Origin: Sulfitobacter alexandrii
GTDB taxonomy: Bacteria > Pseudomonadota > Alphaproteobacteria > Rhodobacterales > Rhodobacteraceae
Reading direction: 5' to 3'
DNA length: 64,000 nucleotides
Assembly: GCF_001886735.1 (NCBI RefSeq)
Contig: NZ_CP018076.1
Span: 1,116,001-1,180,000 of the forward strand
The notes under the pieces were generated by a model, which saw nothing but the letters and a program-made list of their open reading frames with translations, was not told where the DNA came from and searched no databases. Each line of letters opens with the position of its first letter. Position 1 is the first letter of the stretch. The position numbers and the translations under genes are program-made. Of the stretch, positions 34,625-42,633 are shown one piece after another.

Positions 34625-36187
34625 ATGACAGAGACCCTTACCAAACGCAAAACGCGCAGCGGCGGGCGCGCGGGGGCCAAGACCCGACGCGGCAGCGCGG
34701 TGATCGAGCAGATGCCGTGGAACCCGCCGGTCAATCTCGACCGGCCCACGGAACCGCTGACCGAGGAAGGGGTGCTGGCGATCCACGACGGGGCGATGCG
34801 CATCCTCGAGGAGATCGGGATCGAGTTCCTGAACCCGGAAGCGGCCGGAATTCTGGCACGGGCGGGCTGCACGGTGGACGGAGACAACGTCCGCATGGGG
34901 CGGGACATGGTGATGGAATGGGTGGGCAAGGCCCCGTCCGAATTCACGCTGACCCCGCGCAACCCGGACCGTCGGATCACCGTCGGCGGCAGGAACCTGC
35001 TGTTCGGCAACGTTTCGTCGCCGCCCAACTACTGGGACATGGGGATCGGGCGCAAGGTGCCCGGCACCCGCGAGATGTGCCGCGACCTGTTGCGCCTGAC
35101 CCAGTATTTCAACTGCATCCATTTCGCCGGTGGCTACCCGGTTGAACCGGTGGACGTGCATGCATCGGTGCGGCACCTCGACGTGCTCTACGACAAGCTG
35201 ACGCTGACCGACAAGGTGATGCACGCCTATTCGCTGGGCAAGGAGCGGGTCGAGGACGTGATGGAGATGGTGCGGATCAGCCAGGGTCTGACGCACGACG
35301 AGTTCGACGCCAAGCCGCGCATGTACACCAACATCAATTCGACGTCGCCGCTCAAGCACGACCATCCGATGATGGACGGCTGGATGCGCCTCGCCCGGCG
35401 GGGGCAGGGGCTGGTGGTCACGCCCTTCACACTCGCGGGGGCGATGGCCCCGGTGACCATGGCCGGGGCGGTCGCGCAGTCGCTGGCCGAAGCGTTGTGC
35501 GCGGTGGTCCTTGCACAGATCATCCGCCCCGGCTGCCCGGTGGCGATCGGCACCTTCACGTCCAACGTCGACATGAAATCGGGGGCGCCCGCCTTTGGCA
35601 CGCCGGAATACATGCGCGCGACCCAGATGACAGGACAGATGGCGCGGTTCTATGGGCTGCCGTTGCGGTCGTCGGGCGTCTGCGCGGCCAACGTCCCGGA
35701 TGGGCAGGCGATGTGGGAGACCTCCAATTCGCTCTGGGCGGCGGTGCAGTCGGGCACCAACATGGTCTACCATGCCGCCGGCTGGCTGGAGGGCGGGCTG
35801 ATCGCCAGCCCCGAGAAGTTCATCATGGACTGCGAAGTGCTCCAGCAGATCCAGCGCTACATGCAGCCCGAGATCTGCGCCACGGGGCCCGACGAAATCG
35901 CGCTCGATGCGATCAAGGCGGTGGGCAACGCGGGCCATTTCTTTGGCATCCAGCACACGCAGGACCGGTACACGACCGCGTTCTACCAGCCGTTCCTGTC
36001 GGACTGGAAGAACTACGAGGGATGGGAGGCCGCCGGATCGGTCTGGACGCCGGAGCGGGCGCACCACATGTTCAAGGAGATCGTGACCAGTTTCGAGCCG
36101 CCGCCGCTGGACATCGCGATCCGCGATGAACTCGCCGACTTCGTCGCACGGCGGAAGGCCGAAGGAGGCGCGCCGACCGACTTCTGA
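34625..36187 (+). CDS. trimethylamine methyltransferase (MttB) family protein, non-pyrrolysine
   Basis: 520 residues of the MttB superfamily: GAMRILEEIGIEFLNPEA at the N-terminal side, FGNVSSPPNYWD, then HPMMDGWMRLARRGQGLVV and ICATGPDEIALDAIKAVG. No in-frame amber codon occurs, so it is a pyrrolysine-free relative, a group that includes glycine-betaine and other quaternary-amine demethylases. No corrinoid protein or activating gene is adjacent. The ATG at 34625 has AGGAGA six bases upstream; the frame is open slightly upstream. Confidence 0.88.
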   Translation: MTETLTKRKTRSGGRAGAKTRRGSAVIEQMPWNPPVNLDRPTEPLTEEGVLAIHDGAMRILEEIGIEFLNPEAAGILARAGCTVDGDNVRMGRDMVMEWVGKAPSEFTLTPRNPDRRITVGGRNLLFGNVSSPPNYWDMGIGRKVPGTREMCRDLLRLTQYFNCIHFAGGYPVEPVDVHASVRHLDVLYDKLTLTDKVMHAYSLGKERVEDVMEMVRISQGLTHDEFDAKPRMYTNINSTSPLKHDHPMMDGWMRLARRGQGLVVTPFTLAGAMAPVTMAGAVAQSLAEALCAVVLAQIIRPGCPVAIGTFTSNVDMKSGAPAFGTPEYMRATQMTGQMARFYGLPLRSSGVCAANVPDGQAMWETSNSLWAAVQSGTNMVYHAAGWLEGGLIASPEKFIMDCEVLQQIQRYMQPEICATGPDEIALDAIKAVGNAGHFFGIQHTQDRYTTAFYQPFLSDWKNYEGWEAAGSVWTPERAHHMFKEIVTSFEPPPLDIAIRDELADFVARRKAEGGAPTDF

Positions 36188-36289
36188 CCACGGCGGCGTC
36201 GGGGTCCCTGTCGGAGCCCCCCAGCGTTGACGGGCTGTTAATTCCTTTGCGCCATGGTGACCGAGGGGCATCATGGGAGCAAGGGACGC

Positions 36290-36877
36290 ATGCACGGTCT
36301 TATCAACCGCAGCATCCAGAACTACATCTGCGCGAATTTCGGTGCGCACGGCTGGCGGGAAGTGGTGCGGCACGCCCGGCTCGAATTCGACAATTTCGAA
36401 GCGATGCTGATCTACGAGGATCGGCTGACACACGCCGTGGTGGATGCGCTGATCCTGATGGCCCGCCGCAGCCGCGACGACCTGCTCGAGGATTTCGGGA
36501 CCTTCCTGGTCGCGGACCGGTCGTTCGAGGGCGTGCGCCGTCTTCTGCGTTTTGGCGGGGTCACGTTCGAGGATTTCCTGCATTCGCTGGACGATCTGCC
36601 CGACCGCGCACGGCTGGCCGTGCCCGACCTGCACCTGCCCAGCATCGAGCTGCGTGCCGAAATGCCGGGACACTACAGGTTGTTGTGCCGGTCGCCGCTG
36701 GCGGGTTTCGCGCACGTCATGGTGGGCGTGCTGCGCGCGATGGCGGACGATTACGGGGCGCTGGCCCTGCTTGAGCCGACCGGCGCGGACGGGGACGCCG
36801 AGACGCTGTCGATCACCCTGATCGAAGCCGACTACGCAGAAGGCCGCGCCTTTGAACTGGGGGCTCGGGCGGGATGA
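36290..36877 (+). CDS. H-NOX-like protein lacking the proximal heme histidine
   Basis: 195 residues. The start MHGLINRSIQNYICANFG is typical of H-NOX (heme nitric oxide/oxygen binding) proteins, and length and helix pattern agree. The heme-ligand histidine normally sits in an LDxLHxxV-type motif near residue 102-104; here the motif reads LDDLPDRA with proline at 104. The YxSxR heme-propionate motif is also lost, reading YRLLCR at 129-134. It probably does not bind heme in the usual way. It overlaps the diguanylate cyclase gene (ATGA). The ATG at 36290 fits the family N-terminus better than the ATG at 36254. Confidence 0.8.
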   Translation: MHGLINRSIQNYICANFGAHGWREVVRHARLEFDNFEAMLIYEDRLTHAVVDALILMARRSRDDLLEDFGTFLVADRSFEGVRRLLRFGGVTFEDFLHSLDDLPDRARLAVPDLHLPSIELRAEMPGHYRLLCRSPLAGFAHVMVGVLRAMADDYGALALLEPTGADGDAETLSITLIEADYAEGRAFELGARAG

Positions 36878-37908
36878 CGGTGGCGTTCGGCGCGTCGGCT
36901 CTCGATGTTCTTTGCCCGATGCATCTGGTGATCGGCGCGGCGGGCCGGATCCTGCACGCGGGGCCGACAGCGTGCAAGCTGGGCCGGGACAGGCGGCTGG
37001 AAGGGCAGGAGTTCCTCGACGTGTTCGCTGTCAACCGGCCCCGCGCCATCGCGTGCTTCGACGACCTGCGCCGCCTGCGGGATACCCGTCTGCACCTCGA
37101 GATGCGCGCCCCGCCGCACACGGCGCTCAAGGCGGTCCTCGTCCCGGCGGGGGATGCGGAGGAAAGGCTGATCGTGAACCTGTCGTTCGGCATCTCCATC
37201 GCGGAGGGCGTCCGCGACTTCGCCCTCAGCAACGCGGATTTCGCCGCCACCGACCTCGCGATCGAGATGCTGTACCTGATGGAGGCCAAGACCGCCGCGA
37301 TGGAGGAATCGCGCCGGTTGAACCACCGGCTTCAGGGCGCGCGGATCGCGGCGGAGCAGCAGGCGGTCACCGACACGTTGACGGGCCTCGCGAACCGCCG
37401 GGCGCTGACCGGGGTGCTGGCGCGGCTTGCGGCGGGGCGGGTGCCCTTCGCGCTGATGCAGATCGATCTCGACTTCTTCAAGGCGGTCAACGACACGCTG
37501 GGTCACGCCGCCGGCGACCACGTGCTGCGGCAGGTCGCCCGGATCATGCGCGAGGAAACGCGCGACTGCGACACCGTCGCGCGGGTGGGGGGCGACGAGT
37601 TCACGGTGGTCCTTCCGGATGTGCACAGCGCAGACACCTTGCGCCGCACGGGCGCACGGATCATCGAGCGGGTGGCGGAACCGATCCCCTTCGACGGTCA
37701 CCAGTGCCGGGTCTCGGCCAGCATCGGTACTGTCTGGGCGCGTGAAGGCCACGCGGGCGGGATGGATCTGCTGATGGCGGACGCCGATCTCGCGCTCTAT
37801 GCCTCCAAGCGGGCGGGGCGGGCGCGTCACACCTTTTTCGACCCCGCCATGCGCGCGCCGGGGCCGGACCGCCGCCGGCGCGACCGGCGCGATCCACAAA
37901 CCGCCTGA
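36874..37908 (+). CDS. HNOBA-GGDEF diguanylate cyclase, partner of the H-NOX-like protein
   Basis: 344 residues. The N-terminal 130 residues (CPMHLVIGAAGRILHAGP) resemble the heme-NO-binding-associated (HNOBA, PAS-like) domain that partners H-NOX in guanylate cyclases. A coiled coil follows at about 135-165 (EAKTAAMEESRRLNHRL), then a GGDEF domain with GGDEF at 239-243 and an inhibition site RDCD five residues before it. It should make cyclic di-GMP. Coupled to the H-NOX-like gene, it resembles a split signalling pair known from marine rhodobacteria. Confidence 0.88.
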   Translation: MTVAFGASALDVLCPMHLVIGAAGRILHAGPTACKLGRDRRLEGQEFLDVFAVNRPRAIACFDDLRRLRDTRLHLEMRAPPHTALKAVLVPAGDAEERLIVNLSFGISIAEGVRDFALSNADFAATDLAIEMLYLMEAKTAAMEESRRLNHRLQGARIAAEQQAVTDTLTGLANRRALTGVLARLAAGRVPFALMQIDLDFFKAVNDTLGHAAGDHVLRQVARIMREETRDCDTVARVGGDEFTVVLPDVHSADTLRRTGARIIERVAEPIPFDGHQCRVSASIGTVWAREGHAGGMDLLMADADLALYASKRAGRARHTFFDPAMRAPGPDRRRRDRRDPQTA

Positions 37909-37985
37909 GACCGTGGCCGGGCAAAAGCGTTCGGAGAGGCGAGGAACGATGGACGGCTGCGCGGCCCTGTCGTATCACCCCTGCC

Positions 37986-39029
37986 ATGAAAGGCCCCCTT
38001 CACCTCATGCGCCGTGCCGTCGAGCGGCTGTCGGAACGCCGCCGCCGCGCGCGCTTTGCCGCGTCGCTGCGCCATCTCCACGGCCCGCGGCGCCTGGAGA
38101 CGGCGCAGGGCGATGTCGTGGCAATCGTTCTCGTGCGGAACGGCAGCTACTACCTCGATGCGTTCTTCGACCACTACCGCAGCTTGGGCATCCGGCATTT
38201 TGCCTTCATCGACAACGGATCGACGGACGACACGCTGGATCGGCTCGCGGCACGGACGGATTGCGTCGTCGATCAGTGCACCCTGCCGTTGTCGCGCTAC
38301 GAGGACCTGATCCGCGCCTACCCGGCCGACACCTACGGCCGGGACCGCTGGTGCCTTTACGTGGACATGGACGAGATCCTTGATTTCGAGGGCGCTGCGA
38401 CCCACGGCATACGGGCGCTGACCAGTTACATGGAGGCGAAAGGGCATACCGCGATGGTCGCCCAGATGCTGGAGATGTTCCCCAAGGCGCCGCTGGCCCA
38501 GACCGCGCACCTGCCGTACGACCGAGTGCTTCGCGAATTTATCTACTACGATATCGGCAGCGTGACCCGCTACGATTACCACAGTCCCGAGATCCCTTTC
38601 TCGGCGCTGCTGCGCGACAACCGGCTGTCGAGCGAAGCGGTGAAATTCCGTTTCGGCGGGGTGCGGGGCAAGGTGTTCGGGGAAAACTGCTGCCTGACCA
38701 AGCACCCGCTGATCTTCAACGGGCCCGGCGTCAGGCCCGCGCCGCACCCGCACCTGTCGATGGGGGTCACCGTTTCCGATGTGACACCGGTCATCCAGCA
38801 CTACAAGTTCGCCAACGACTCGCTCAGACGGGACGCGGAATCGTTGTCTTCGGGCGATCTGGCGCATGGCGAGGACGCGGCGCGCGCGCAGGTCCAGTCG
38901 GCACATCCGGACCTTAGCCTGTTCTCGCTGGACGCCCGGCGCTGGAACCGGGTGGAACTGCTGGCGCGGGCGGGCTTCACGGTCACATCGCAGGCCTATG
39001 CCGACCATCTCGAGGCGCTTTCGCCGTGA
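37986..39029 (+). CDS. glycosyltransferase family 2-like protein
   Basis: 347 residues. VAIVLVRNGSYYLDAFFDHY and FIDNGSTDDTLDRL mark a GT-A fold nucleotide-sugar site, with VDMDEIL as the DxD metal motif. This matches the Glyco_tranf_2_4 subgroup, often found in capsule or exopolysaccharide loci. The end overlaps the following glycosyltransferase (GTGA). Donor and acceptor are unknown. It opens the plus-strand part of the polysaccharide region. Confidence 0.85.
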   Translation: MKGPLHLMRRAVERLSERRRRARFAASLRHLHGPRRLETAQGDVVAIVLVRNGSYYLDAFFDHYRSLGIRHFAFIDNGSTDDTLDRLAARTDCVVDQCTLPLSRYEDLIRAYPADTYGRDRWCLYVDMDEILDFEGAATHGIRALTSYMEAKGHTAMVAQMLEMFPKAPLAQTAHLPYDRVLREFIYYDIGSVTRYDYHSPEIPFSALLRDNRLSSEAVKFRFGGVRGKVFGENCCLTKHPLIFNGPGVRPAPHPHLSMGVTVSDVTPVIQHYKFANDSLRRDAESLSSGDLAHGEDAARAQVQSAHPDLSLFSLDARRWNRVELLARAGFTVTSQAYADHLEALSP

Positions 39030-39961
39030 CGCTGGCGGCCATCGTCATCGGCCGGAACGAAGGGGCGCGGCTGATCGCCTGCCTCGACGCGCTGGAAGGT
39101 CAGGCGGACCTCGTGATCTATGTGGACTCGGGCTCGACGGACGGGTCCGTCGCGGCGGCCGAGGCGCGGGGCGCGCAGGTCATCTCGCTGGACATGTCGC
39201 AGCCCTTCACCGCGGCGAGGGCCCGCAACACCGGGCTGTCCGCGCTGCCGGGTGACACGGAGCTGGTCCAGTTCCTCGATGGCGATTGCGTATTGCGAAC
39301 CGGTTGGATCGACACCGCGCGGGCGTTCCTTGAAGGGCACCCGCAGGTCGCCGTGGCCTGTGGCCGCCGCCGCGAAAGATATCCCGAGGCAAGCCTCTAT
39401 AACGCGTTGATTGATGCGGAATGGGACACGCCCGTGGGCGAGGCGAAGGCCTGTGGCGGCGATGCCCTGATGCGGGTGGCGGCGCTGCGCGCGGTGGGTG
39501 GATACCGCGATACGCTGATCGCGGGCGAGGAACCTGAACTTTGCGTGCGCCTGCGCGCCGCCGGTTGGCAGGTCTGGCGGCTGGACGCCGAGATGACGTG
39601 GCACGACGCGGCTATGACCCGCTTTGTCCAGTGGTGGAAACGGACGCGCCGCGCTGGCCATGCCTTTGCCGAAGGGGCGGCCCTGCATGGTGCACCGCCC
39701 GAGCGGCACTGGGTGGCCGAAACCCGGCGCGCGCTGATCTGGGGCGCGGGGATGCCGCTGGCGATCGTGCTGCTGGCGCTGCTGGTCACGCCCTGGGCCC
39801 TGGTGCTGTTGCTGGTCTACCCGCTTCAGGTCCTGCGGTTGTCGCGGCGGGGCGGCATGACCCGGGCGCTGTTCACCGTGCTGGGCAAGTTTGCCGAGGC
39901 GCAGGGCGCGCTCCAGTTCCTGCTGGGCCGCGGGCGGAGCCGCATCATCGAATACAAGTAA
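39026..39961 (+). CDS. membrane-anchored family 2 glycosyltransferase
   Basis: 311 residues: N-terminal GT2 domain (AAIVIGRNEGARLIACLDAL, VDSGSTDGS, QFLDGDC as the metal motif), then a C-terminal membrane hairpin (PLAIVLLALLVTPWALVLLLVYP) and a basic tail. Such enzymes add a sugar to a lipid-linked intermediate on the inner face of the cytoplasmic membrane. The start is GTG, overlapping the stop of the previous gene. Confidence 0.88.
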   Translation: MTLAAIVIGRNEGARLIACLDALEGQADLVIYVDSGSTDGSVAAAEARGAQVISLDMSQPFTAARARNTGLSALPGDTELVQFLDGDCVLRTGWIDTARAFLEGHPQVAVACGRRRERYPEASLYNALIDAEWDTPVGEAKACGGDALMRVAALRAVGGYRDTLIAGEEPELCVRLRAAGWQVWRLDAEMTWHDAAMTRFVQWWKRTRRAGHAFAEGAALHGAPPERHWVAETRRALIWGAGMPLAIVLLALLVTPWALVLLLVYPLQVLRLSRRGGMTRALFTVLGKFAEAQGALQFLLGRGRSRIIEYK

Positions 39962-39966
39962 CCGGA

Positions 39967-40713
39967 TCAGCGGCGGCGCAGGGCCTGCCGCGTCAGTCCC
40001 GGCAGGATCATCAGGCATTTCGCGTAGCGTGGCACCATGCGCCGCGGTGATTGCAGGGCACGCCACAGCCATTCCAGCGCCAGCATCCGCATCAGGCGCG
40101 GGGCGCGGACCTGATGCCCCGACAGGAAATCGAGCCCGGCGCCGATGGAGGCGAATCCGACGCGTGGGGCGCGGTCCCGTCCACGGGCCGCAAGGATTTC
40201 CTGCTTGGGCGCGCCGAGCGCGACAAAGCACAGCCCCGCGCCGCTGGCGGCAACCGCGTCGAGCAGCGCATCGGCTTCGGCCCCGGCGGGGTCGAAGCCG
40301 TAGGGCGGGGCGTGGAGATGCACGATATTCAGGCCCGGCGTGCGCCTGACGAGAGCATCGGACGCCCCCTCCAGCGCGTGCTGGCTGCTGCCGACAAGCG
40401 CCACCGGCACGCCCGTTTCGGCCGCCAGATCGCACAGCGGCAGGATCATGTCCGATCCCGGCATGAGTTCGAGCGGACGGCCAGCGAGACGCGACAGCCA
40501 GACGATGGGCCGGCCATCGGCCACGACCAGATCATGCGCCCGGTAGGCGGCCAGAAAGTCCGGTTGCCGGGGCAGCTTGGTCAGATGATCGAGGTTGAGC
40601 GTCGCCAGCGCGAATCCGTCGCGCGCGATGAATTTCTCCTTCACCGCGCGAAACAATGCGGCGCGTGTGGGGATATTGACCTCGACTTCGGTGGGGGGCG
40701 TGCCAAATTTCAC
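39967..40713 (-). CDS. WecG/TagA/CpsF family glycosyltransferase
   Basis: 248 residues of GT26 type: TLNLDHL, VVADGRPIVWLSRLAG, VALVGSS and FVALGAPKQE are the family motifs. These enzymes commonly add the second sugar (often ManNAc or ManNAcA) to an undecaprenyl-linked first sugar. It is convergent with the upstream glycosyltransferase and divergent from the polymerase-like gene. Confidence 0.9.
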   Translation of the reverse strand: MKFGTPPTEVEVNIPTRAALFRAVKEKFIARDGFALATLNLDHLTKLPRQPDFLAAYRAHDLVVADGRPIVWLSRLAGRPLELMPGSDMILPLCDLAAETGVPVALVGSSQHALEGASDALVRRTPGLNIVHLHAPPYGFDPAGAEADALLDAVAASGAGLCFVALGAPKQEILAARGRDRAPRVGFASIGAGLDFLSGHQVRAPRLMRMLALEWLWRALQSPRRMVPRYAKCLMILPGLTRQALRRR

Positions 40714-40918
40714 ACGTCACCGGCCTTTGCCCGACCCCGGGACGGCGCCGCCCGGAGCGACAGGTGTTCAAGAAAACAAAGCATGATCAGCGGGTTACAT
40801 TCAATCTTTTGCGCGACTTGTTTGGTTCGGGGGGAATCTAGCCAGATGACAGGGCGCGGGCCAGATGATAATTTCATGCCTCGACCCCCACATCCGACGC
40901 CGGGACAACGATCCGCCC
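40714..40918. promoter_or_regulatory. divergent promoter region, wecG-like gene / polymerase gene
   Basis: This gap of about 205 bases is AT-richer than its surroundings (for example GAAAACAAAGCATGATCAGC) and must hold promoters in both directions. No clear operator or paired -35/-10 set stands out. Confidence 0.4.
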
Positions 40919-42376
40919 ATGCCCAACGGCCTTGCCTATCTGATGCTGATGATCTGGCCGATGGTGTGCCTTGTGCTCTTCCGCACGCAGAAGCTGGAGC
41001 GCGCGCTCATCTGGTCCATCCTCGGAGGCTACCTCTTCCTGCCGCCGCTGGCCGAGTTCAACCTGCCGTTGGTCCCGGCGATGGACAAGACCTCGATACC
41101 CAACCTGAGCGTCCTGCTGATCCTGTTGTTCGGTGTGCAACACAGGGTCAACCCGTGGCCTCATGCCCGCACGGCGCAGCTGCTGGTGGCGGGGCTGATC
41201 CTGTCCGCCATCCCGACCGTGCTGACCAACGGCGACCCGATTACATTCGAGGTGCTGAGGGATGCGGACCCGATCGTCTTCATCGTCGACCAGTTGCCGG
41301 GGCAATCGGTCCGTGACATCGGGTCGGTCCTGATCGCGCAGATCCTCAGCCTGGTGCCGTTCCTGCTGGCGCGCCAGTTCCTCGCGTCTGAAAGCGGTCT
41401 GCGAGAGCTGCTGACCGCGCTGATGGTGGGGGCGCTCGTCTATTCCGTGCCGTCGCTGATCGAGATCAGGCTTTCGCCGCAGATCAACGTCTGGGTCTAC
41501 GGGTTCTTCCAGCACTCGTTCGAGCAGATGATGCGTGCGGGGGGATTCCGGCCCATCGTATTCCTGCCTCATGGCCTGTGGCTGGCACTGTTCGTCTGCA
41601 CCGGGCTGATCGCCGCTGCCGGGCTTGCGCGGGTGGCCGAACCCGAGCGGCGCCTGCGTGCCTTCGCGATCGTCGCCTATCTCGCGGTGCTGCTGGTGCT
41701 GTGCAAGAGCCTTGCCTCGCTGGCCTACGGCCTCGCACTGACACCGCTGGTGCTGTTCGCGCCGATACGCTGGCAGGTGCGGCTGGCGCTTCTGTTCGCG
41801 GTGGTGGCGGTGGTCTATCCCATGCTGCGCAATTTCCAGCTGGTCCCGCTGGATGCCATCCTTGCGCAGGCCGAAGCGATCAATCCCGCGCGGGCGCAGT
41901 CGCTGGAGTATCGGTTCAACAACGAGGAGCAGCTTCTGGCGCGGGCGGCGGAAAAACCGCTGTTCGGCTGGGGGGGCTGGGGCCGCAGCCTGATCCGGGA
42001 CGGGGAGACGGGCCAGATCCTGTCGATCCCCGACGGGCGCTGGATCATCATCTTCGGCACGTTCGGCTGGCTGGGCTACATCTGCGAGTTCGGCCTGCTG
42101 GCGCTGCCGATCGTGATGCTGGCCGTCTACATGCGCCGCCAGGGCGAGGGCGCGCTGTCGCCGCTCGTGGCGCCGCTTTGCCTGATCCTCGGGATCACCA
42201 TGGTGGACATGCTGCTGAACGCGACCCTCACGCCGCTGACTTGGCTGACCGCCGGCGCACTTCTGGGACATGCCGAACGGCTGATGCCGCGTGGGTCCGT
42301 CGCACCGCGGCATGCGCTGGGGCAGGCGGCCATGACCCCGACCCGCCCGCGCGAGGGCAAGCGCACGGTGCTGTGA
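40919..42376 (+). CDS. O-antigen ligase/polymerase-like membrane protein
   Basis: 485 residues with about ten to twelve membrane spans and a large periplasmic loop (about residues 310-375, with EEQLLARAAEKPLFGWG). The NEEQLLARAxxxPLFGWG pattern resembles the loop of Wzy/WaaL-type proteins, which join lipid-linked glycan repeats. The ATG at 40919 starts directly before the first membrane span; an in-frame ATG at 40865 is an alternative. It lies 257 bases upstream of the polyketide synthase operon. Confidence 0.82.
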   Translation: MPNGLAYLMLMIWPMVCLVLFRTQKLERALIWSILGGYLFLPPLAEFNLPLVPAMDKTSIPNLSVLLILLFGVQHRVNPWPHARTAQLLVAGLILSAIPTVLTNGDPITFEVLRDADPIVFIVDQLPGQSVRDIGSVLIAQILSLVPFLLARQFLASESGLRELLTALMVGALVYSVPSLIEIRLSPQINVWVYGFFQHSFEQMMRAGGFRPIVFLPHGLWLALFVCTGLIAAAGLARVAEPERRLRAFAIVAYLAVLLVLCKSLASLAYGLALTPLVLFAPIRWQVRLALLFAVVAVVYPMLRNFQLVPLDAILAQAEAINPARAQSLEYRFNNEEQLLARAAEKPLFGWGGWGRSLIRDGETGQILSIPDGRWIIIFGTFGWLGYICEFGLLALPIVMLAVYMRRQGEGALSPLVAPLCLILGITMVDMLLNATLTPLTWLTAGALLGHAERLMPRGSVAPRHALGQAAMTPTRPREGKRTVL

Positions 42377-42528
42377 ACGGCCCAAGCCGGGCCGATTCTG
42401 ATGAATGTGGCAGTATTGTTTCCACACGCGGAAAATTGATCCGTCACCGCCGCGATTGTTGTGTTAAAGGAGAGTCGGAAGTGGTCGGCATCTTGGCAAT
42501 CCCCTTGAAAACATGGGGTGCGGCAAAA

Positions 42529-42548
42529 TAAGGCATAAAATTGCCTTA
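42529..42548. promoter_or_regulatory. inverted repeat upstream of the polyketide synthase operon
   Basis: TAAGGCA-TAAAAT-TGCCTTA is a perfect 7-base dyad in an AT-rich patch 86 bases before the PKS start. A TTGAAA element lies at 42505-42510, but spacing to TAAAAT (25 bases) is too long for a standard promoter. It is a candidate operator for the biosynthetic operon. Confidence 0.45.
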
Positions 42549-42633
42549 ATTGGCCTGTTGATACACCCGGTATTTCTGAACTCGGACATGGGGCCCAGAC
42601 CTGCCGCACGCACAGGCCGGGGATGATTTGAAC

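Noticed and set aside
40080..40200. CRISPR or tandem-repeat array anywhere in the window
   Set aside because: No regularly spaced direct repeats were found here or elsewhere; repeated-looking GC-rich words are codon-driven.
40865..40918. Upstream ATG at 40865 as start of the polymerase-like protein
   Set aside because: The extra 18 residues are polar and precede the first membrane span without a ribosome site clearly better than that of the ATG at 40919; kept as an alternative only.
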